This document shows positions 1 to 7,200 of a stretch of 16,589 nucleotides of DNA, piece by piece. The notes below the pieces were generated by a model. That model was not told the DNA's origin and did no database searches. It saw only the letters and a program-made list of their open reading frames with translations. This DNA is from Brachionus koreanus (taxonomy: Eukaryota > Rotifera > Eurotatoria > Ploima > Brachionidae): NCBI GenBank assembly GCA_016987375.1, contig PJRA01000272.1, positions 818,856-835,444 on the forward strand. The letters are read 5' to 3'. Numbering within the stretch: the first letter of the stretch is position 1; every line of letters starts with the position of its first letter. Made by a program: the position numbers and the translations under genes.

Positions 1-1043
1 AGCTCAGAAAAATCGGTCACGATGGAGTTTTTTCATTATTTAAAAATCATAATTCTATTGAAAAATAAATTCTTTACATCAGAAAAATAAACAGAACTTA
101 ATATCATTTTTAAAAAATTTATTTAACTGAAAAAGAAAACATGTGACTAAAATTTTTTAAAAATTCTCTCCTTATGATCAGAAACTTTAAATTTATGGCT
201 ATTGAAGACAAGCGAAAAAATTTCAAAATTTTGAAAATAAATTGTAGTCTTTAAAAGAAAAAATTTAATTTAATATTTTTTGACCAAATATGATCAATTT
301 TAATTGAAAATTTTTACTTAACCATAAGGGCAATATGAAATTTTATACAAATTTACAAAAAATTTAAAAAATTTTGTTCTTTTGGTCAAAAATTTGAAAC
401 AACAGTTATTTCAGTTTGTTTCATAGATGAGAACTAATTTTTGACTATTAGAACAAAAGTTTTAAAATTTTTTGTAATTCTGTTTTGAAAATTTTGTATT
501 AAATTTCACATTGTCTAATTTAAATTTCTTTTAGTTTTAGAATCTTTCTTAAACTAAAGTTCTGCATCTCAAATTATTGTAATTTAAAACTAATAAAAAT
601 TAAAAATTAAACTTGTTTACAACAAAAACTAATTTAAATTGATGTCAAAACAGTTAACTACTAAGGGTTTATGAGCCAAATAGACTTATTCTAATAGCCA
701 TTGCTAGGCTAAAAAAATAAGGGAAAAATCACGACTAAAATTTTTCCAAACAAATAACTCTGATATTATATTTAATCCAAAACATTCAACATAAATATAC
801 GTATATTCAGAGTTATATTAGAATAATATAAGCAAAATTCTATTTTTTTTAAACTATACCTGGACCTTAGGTTTTTGGGAGTCCAACAAGATTGAAAAAA
901 AATAAAAATATAGAGCAATTCGTTTTTGTTTATAAAAATATAATAAAAAATTATATAATAAATAAAAACATAAAATGAAATTTATATTTAGATCAAATTT
1001 TTTTGTGCTAAGGTAAAATTTTTTTAAAAAAATATCGACTTAC
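1..1043 (-). other. Incomplete Cav1 intron 13
   Basis: AT-rich sequence following the donor of exon 13. I looked for IVS4 (the F-R-L-F-R-V-M-R type sensor) and later exons on the minus strand and found none. The only structure seen is the fold-back element at about 160-730. The rest is low-complexity A/T. Confidence 0.7.
160..730. repeat. Fold-back inverted-repeat element in intron
   Basis: Positions 329-395 are an imperfect inverted copy of 436-515; both contain the core CAAT(A/G)TGAAATTT and a TTTTGTTCT...GTCAAAAATT segment. Pairing resumes further out: ATGGCTATT at 195-203 matches AATAGCCAT at 694-702, and CCTTAT near 170-175 matches ATAAGG near 717-722. A 13-bp direct repeat, GACTAAAATTTTT, flanks the whole structure at 145-157 and 733-745. 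No reading frame is inside. This is the layout of a non-autonomous fold-back or MITE-type element, but AT-richness inflates such matches. Confidence 0.5.
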
Positions 1044-1232
1044 GAAAATCATAGCTACGTCGAATATACTTCCAACCACAATTACAAAATCGAGTATATT
1101 CCAAAAATCACGGAAATAATTTTTAACTCTAAATGCCATTAGTTTGAGTATGAACTCGATTGTGAACACACATGTAAAAAAAATATTCAAATTGCTCAAA
1201 AATTCTTCATAAGCTTCTGAGGCATTGTGGTA
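1044..1232 (-). CDS. Cav1: Cav1 exon 13 (domain IV S2-S3; residues 1183-1245)
   Basis: After an ATTATAG acceptor it encodes the loop [19 protein letters not shown]2 follows ([20 protein letters not shown]), then [20 protein letters not shown] and FDVAMIF at the end of IVS3. The donor is TTC|GTAAGT, phase 0. The next exon, expected to begin near the IVS3-S4 loop that is alternatively spliced in many Cav1 genes, is not found between 1 and 1043. It must lie beyond the window edge. Confidence 0.95.
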
Positions 1233-4200
1233 CTATAATATTAAGAAAAATAGTATTTTTGCATTTTTAGATCGTTTTTCCAATTACCTTCATAGAGAGA
1301 ACTAATGTGTTCAAAATTATAGTGATAAATATTCCATATTCAAATTTTGAGGATGTAACTATTTTCCAGATTTTATGCTGGGCCTTGTCTTTAGGTATGT
1401 AGCGCTTTATAGGCCTGGCTTTTAGAGCAAATTCTATGCATTTTCGCTAGAAAAAAGATTAAAACAATTTTCCATAGATTTTCAAAAATATATGTTCGTT
1501 TACCTGATTCTTGTCTAGATCACAGTCTTTATACTCTTGTTCTCCTTCATTTTGAAAAGTGACAATAACAAAACCAACGAAAATATTCATCATAAAAAAT
1601 GCAATCACAACTATGTATGCGACGAAAAAAACTGCTACTGCTCTTCGGTTATTATAAATCGGACCTTTGTATTCTTCTGTCGAATCTATTGCTTTGTAGA
1701 GAAGAGCAGGCCAACCTTCAAAGGTTGTTACTGTGAATAATGTATGCATGCCATGTATTACGTTATCAAAGTGAAATTCATAATTTTCCCATTCTCGATT
1801 GTCAACAACCAATTTTGTTCCCTCATATCGGTAAAATTTTCCACTTAAATAAAAAAATTTATTTTGTCTTTGCTTTTATCTATGATCTAATTAATTTGAT
1901 GCTTTGGTAAAAATTTTTAAATTAAAAAATTGGTCCTTATTAAATTGTAAAAAATCTACAATTCTTTTTCATGATCAATAAAATATTGAAAAAATATTCT
2001 TATAGTAATTTAGAAGTCATTATTTTATTAAATTGATCAAAATTTTATTTTAATAATTTTCAAACATCAGATTTTTCAGCCATTATCAAAATTTTATCTT
2101 CAAAAATTAGAAGTTTAAGACTAAAAAAACTTCACGAGGTGACAAAAACAGGCAAAAAATACTGTTTAAGCCCTTTTTAAACGGCGTTTGGTGGCTGTTT
2201 TTTGGGCATTTTCGCTTTGTTTTTTTTGCGTTTGAAACGTGAGCGTTTTTGGACAAATAAACGAGCGTAAAACAATTTTTAAACAAAACAAAATATTTCA
2301 TTTAGAGAGTTTATTAACCTTTTTTGACACCCCAAATACAAATTAAGCATGTTTATTTTTCAAGAATGATTTTAAATAATCAAATTATTTGTTTTAATAT
2401 TTAATATTAATTTTAAAATAATAATTAAAATATTTATTAAAATATTATCTAGCTTATTTTTATTCTCTTTTTTTAATAATAAAATCTTTAAAAATGCAAT
2501 ACGGAATATTTATGGATAAAGAGATGTGTAATCATGTTATAGCTGTATGTTTAAATGAGAATATTGAACTGAATGGCCTAATGAAGAAAAATATTAGGTT
2601 CATTACTGTTAGGAGCAGATATCGAAAGCAACATCGGATCTGAAAATGAAGTTGTTACTAACGAAGTTTCTAATGCATTACTTGATAATGGTGGAGTAAA
2701 TATTCAAGAAAAAAGGAAGCGAGGAGAGCCTCGTAAAGTTGAAAAAGCTTTAGTTGGTGAAGAAAATATTCAGGAGAAGCCAAAAAGGTCAAAGAGAGAT
2801 AAACCGCCTAAAAATTCAAAAAATTTGAGTAGTTTTGGTCAAGATTTTTTTTGTGTGTGATATCTATTTTTTGGTTGTGATTATCTTATTTTTGGCTGTC
2901 AAAAGATTTTTCCCCAAAAATCCATCAATAAAGTTCTCTTTCATTAATTGTCAAAAGGGATTATTATTTCAACACAATAAAAAAACTTTTCAACACAAAT
3001 TTAAACTGATCGTCACAAAAATTAAATCTTCTCATCACAAATTTTTCAAAGTTTTACTTGAATTACTAGTTTTAGATTCGATTGAAATTGATATTGGTGG
3101 GGAACCACTAGAACTATTTAAACTAGACAGTTTACTAGTCGGTGACGTTGAAGCACTAGGGTCATTTGAGCTTGATGGTAAATTGATAAGTGATTTAGAA
3201 CAAGATGGTGAATAAGAGGGCGAAACAATATGGTCATTTTGACAAGCCTTTGTAGTAATTTTATTGGGCATATTTGAACCAGACTTTACGACAGTAGAGT
3301 TAGAGATAGGCTCGGCATCATTAATAGAATTTTCTAAAGATGTCGTTTTCTTTTTATTTCTTATAGTCTTAATAGTTTTTTTTTGGCATTTTATCCTTGT
3401 TTAGGTAAATGATATTTTTTCGATTTCTAAGATTCATTCTTAGACTGAATTTGAACAAAATTTTCAAGTAGAAATTTGAAATTTTTCAAAACTAATTATA
3501 ATAATTTTAAAAAAATTTGAAAGCATTTTTCTCAAGAAATTTAAACAATTGAAACCAAAAAAAATTTGTGTTGTAAAGCTTTTTTGTCTTTAATTTTTGT
3601 GATAAAAAATTTTCTAAATTATTTGTTTTGTGTTCAACGATTTTTCACTATTTTTTAAAATTTGTGATGAGAAGATTTAATTTTGTGACGATCAGTTTAA
3701 ATTGGTGTTGAAAAGTTTTTTTTATTGTGTTGAATAGGTAGACCCATTGTCAAAACTGGGAATAATAAATTTTTAAAGTGAAATAACATCGATTAAAATA
3801 TATTTCACTCAAATGAGAAAATAAAAATTGATTATAATTTTTAAGAAAATATTGTTGATACAATTAAATATCATCATTTTTTGACAAGTATTTTCTAAAT
3901 GACTTGAATAAGTGGCTCCTAAAATGGAGACATAAATTAAGTGTCTGGAAATCAAATTTCATAATATTTAATCTTGGCAACAAAAATCTAGAGGAAAAAA
4001 AATATTTTTGAAAATAATATGAAAATAGTGTTGATTAATATGAAAATACCGCCGCTGACGGTACCCAACACTATTTTCAAAATTATAGAAATTATAGAAA
4101 TCATTAAATAAAATGTAAAATTCTCACTGGCACTCAAGTTCGGTCAGTTTGGCAAAGTCATTACAATGATAGAAAGAACCCTTGAATAATTGAACTCCAA

Positions 4201-7200
4201 TGCAAGAAAACATGAATTCGAGTAATAGTGTTACGAGTACTATATTTCGGATAGTTTTAAGAGCTACAACAAGACAATTAACCACATGTTTTAATCCCTT
4301 GGCTCTATTGATGGCACGCAATGGACGTAAAACTCTCAATATACGAAGAACCTTGAGTACTGATAACATTTGATTTTTATTGGGTTTCTGGCCTGATTCG
4401 GTAAAAAATGCCCTTAATTTAATTTGAGTTTATTTTAAAAATAATCAATAAAAAAATATTTACATAATATAGGGTAAAAGAATAGAAACAAGTGATATAA
4501 TAACCACGAATAAGTCTAAAACATTGAACAAGTTTCGACAAAATGCACCTTTGTGCAAAATTACTCCATAAGCAATAAGTTTAAGACAAATTTCAATAGT
4601 AAATACGCTGGTGAAAAAATAGTCAAATTTGTTTAAAATCTTTGAAAAATAATTTATTGACATGTTTTAATAAATTTTCAAAAAGAAAATTACCTCATTT
4701 TTTTTAGAATTATATTTAACTGGATCTTCAGCAGCAAGCATAATGCTGGAGACTAAAATACATACCAATAGAGAATTGCTAAACCATCTATGATTACAAA
4801 TAAAATGGCAAAATCTTCTAAATCGGTTTTCATTTTTAAACAGAAAAAGAGATCTTGCTTTTGGTATTGGTTTTATTTTTTGACGAACATTTTGATCTCC
4901 AACTTGAATTGGATTAGCTCTAACTTGACTTCCAGTTGCCGAGCTTTCAGTTTTTGAATCATCACCATTTTCATCTTAAAAATAACCAAATTAATTTCCA
5001 CTTTTATTTATTTTATTTTTTTTTAATTTTTTTGGTTTAACTAAGCGATTATTTCTTTAGCTATATTAAATTCTAAAACAAATAAAAAAGTAATTACCTT
5101 TATTAATAGAACCATCATCATTATCAGATTCATTTCTTAATTTAGAAATTAGATTTAATTACTCAAACTAAATTCTATTTACCCCTCAGATTCGTTACCA
5201 GTCTCTTCTCCCTCAATTTTTTCGTTTTTTATAGATTTGGGAATTTTTTTCAAATTTTTCGCTTTAAAACTCTTTTTCATTTCTTCTTTCTTTTTCTCTT
5301 CTTCTTCTTCAGCAGCAGTCAAGCTTTCAGCATCGGCTAAATTGTCTACAGCAATGGCCAAAAACACATTTAACAAGATATAATTGCCGCAAATAAATAA
5401 AATAATAAAATATGCAATAACAAATTTTCCAATCGAGTCAATACCACCGTATGATCGTATGCCTGTATACATTACTTCATTCCAATCTTCACCAGTTAAA
5501 ATTTGAAACACTGTCATCATAGCATTTATAAAATCGTCAAAATTAGAACGTGGTTTTTCTTCATCGCTTTCGTTGTACATGTCATCATCCTGAAAGTTGA
5601 ATTTTCCTCCGAACAATTGCATTCCAAGAAGCGATGCAATTATTATAAAGAGGCCCAAAAGTAAGAGCAAACTAGCAATTGAACGCATTGAGTTTAGTAG
5701 TGATACAACCAGGTTTCTCAACGAAGTCCAGTAACGAGTCACTTTGAATACTCTGAGTAAACGCACACAACGAAGTACACTTACCCCAAGAGCAATGTTA
5801 TATTTTAGTGTGAGACCGATTTCGGCTATGCTACCAAAAACTACAAAACAGTCGAAGCGATTGAACATGGAAACGAAATAACTTCTAAAGCCTAGGCTGT
5901 ACATTTTGAGAACCATTTCAATCGAAAACAAAATTATAAATATGATGTTAGCTGTCACTAGTTAATTTTATTAATTTTAAAATAAATTAGAAATCTTTAA
6001 AATTTTAAAATCCGGTTTTATTTAAAAACTAGATACTAATTCAGATATAAAATATATTATCCTGCAAGTGCCCCATGAGACGCTTTATTGTTTCTTCTCA
6101 AATATTCTGCTTAAATATTTCAATTGAGACACAATTTAGGGTGCAACTATTTGCAAAGAAAGTACGATATAAATAAAAAGAATGTCTTAACTTAAATAAT
6201 TAAAAAAAGAGACATTTCTTTATTTAGCGAAACCTTATTTATATTATTTTATTAACAAATTATTGTTAACATGTTAACATGGAGCATAACCAAGGGATCT
6301 AATGGAAGAAACTAAGGGTAGTAATTTAAACATATCAGTATTGAATTACAACCATTATATTGACCAAATAAAGATAATTCAAGAATGAAAAGAAAAAAGA
6401 CAATCAGAAAATTACCACAATGTACACAATGTTAATTAAAAATTTTTATTTTTTGATTTAACAAAAAAATTAAAACCTTGTTTAAAAAGTTATAATTTAT
6501 TTTTATCAGTTATTCATTTATTCATCTAATTAAATTAATATAAAAAAAAATATGTATATATATAAAGTAATTCACACACATTGTACTGTAAACAACTGTG
6601 TATGTCATCAATTGTGTGCCATTCTATTCAAAAAAACTAAACTAAATCTAAATTAAGATTTTTTTAATGTTGCGTCTCAATTTAAATATAAAATAAATAG
6701 TATGTTGAAAACTTTTATTTTAAAATCAAGTTCTGTAAATGCAACATAGTGCAAAATTCAAAGTTGCACTATTATTAAAAATCTGGAAAAAATATACAAA
6801 CTTAAATAATAATTAAAATTTGGACAAATTTGGATATACTACATTTTGCAGAGACTTTGATAATCATTAGCAGACTTTGAGTTTTGATGCAACTAAGTAT
6901 GTTGCACTTTGTTGCGTTTACAGAACTAATTAAGCCTAAAAGCCTTCAGAAAAAAAATTATAAGCTTTTTTAGCATTGATTCTTATTTATTATTTGTACC
7001 GAATTTCACAAAACCAAAAAAAAATATAAAAACTTACGCTGAAAATCGTCCATCCAACGCGGCTGCTTGTGAAATTCGCTTGCTAAAACAAGTGTATTTA
7101 AAAAAACAAGTACAATAACAAGCCAATAGAAAAATTGTGATTTAACAGCCTTGTGTATTCGGCGCCTTAATACGAAATTCTTATGTTGTATAAATCGAAT

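Larger units (their letters stand above)
1844..4127 (-). other. Cav1 intron 10 (2284 bp), element-rich
   Basis: The longest intron of the gene. Besides AT-rich filler it holds a plus-strand AT-hook-like reading frame (2585-2860), an inverted-repeat element (2969-3733) and a hairpin with a small GC-rich core (4020-4079). The stretch 2100-2330 is somewhat less AT-rich, with repeated GCGTTT words, but I recognise nothing in it. Confidence 0.8.

Noticed and set aside
1..1043. Search for the next channel exon (IVS4 voltage sensor)
   Set aside because: No Arg-rich sensor or pore sequence is found in any frame; the interval is inverted-repeat and A/T filler.
2107..2301. Minus-strand 64-codon frame
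   Set aside because: Composition follows local A/T runs and GCGTTT words; no motif, no splice context and no match to the channel.
2835..3215. Plus-strand 126-codon frame across the inverted-repeat element
   Set aside because: It runs through the left inverted arm and the complement of the serine-rich frame; its hydrophobic start comes from T-rich repeats. The minus-strand reading is more protein-like, though also weak.
4040..4079. Helitron 3' end reading of the GC-rich hairpin
   Set aside because: The hairpin is not followed by a CTRR terminus and no Helitron 5' end or Rep/helicase sequence is seen.
4390..4401. Alternative acceptors for exon 10 (TCAG and CCAG)
   Set aside because: One gives an in-frame stop and the other the wrong phase; only the AAG acceptor at 4414-4413 keeps the domain III frame open.
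6265..6280. Palindrome GTTAACATGTTAAC
   Set aside because: A short isolated palindrome in AT-rich intron; no repeat unit or site context.
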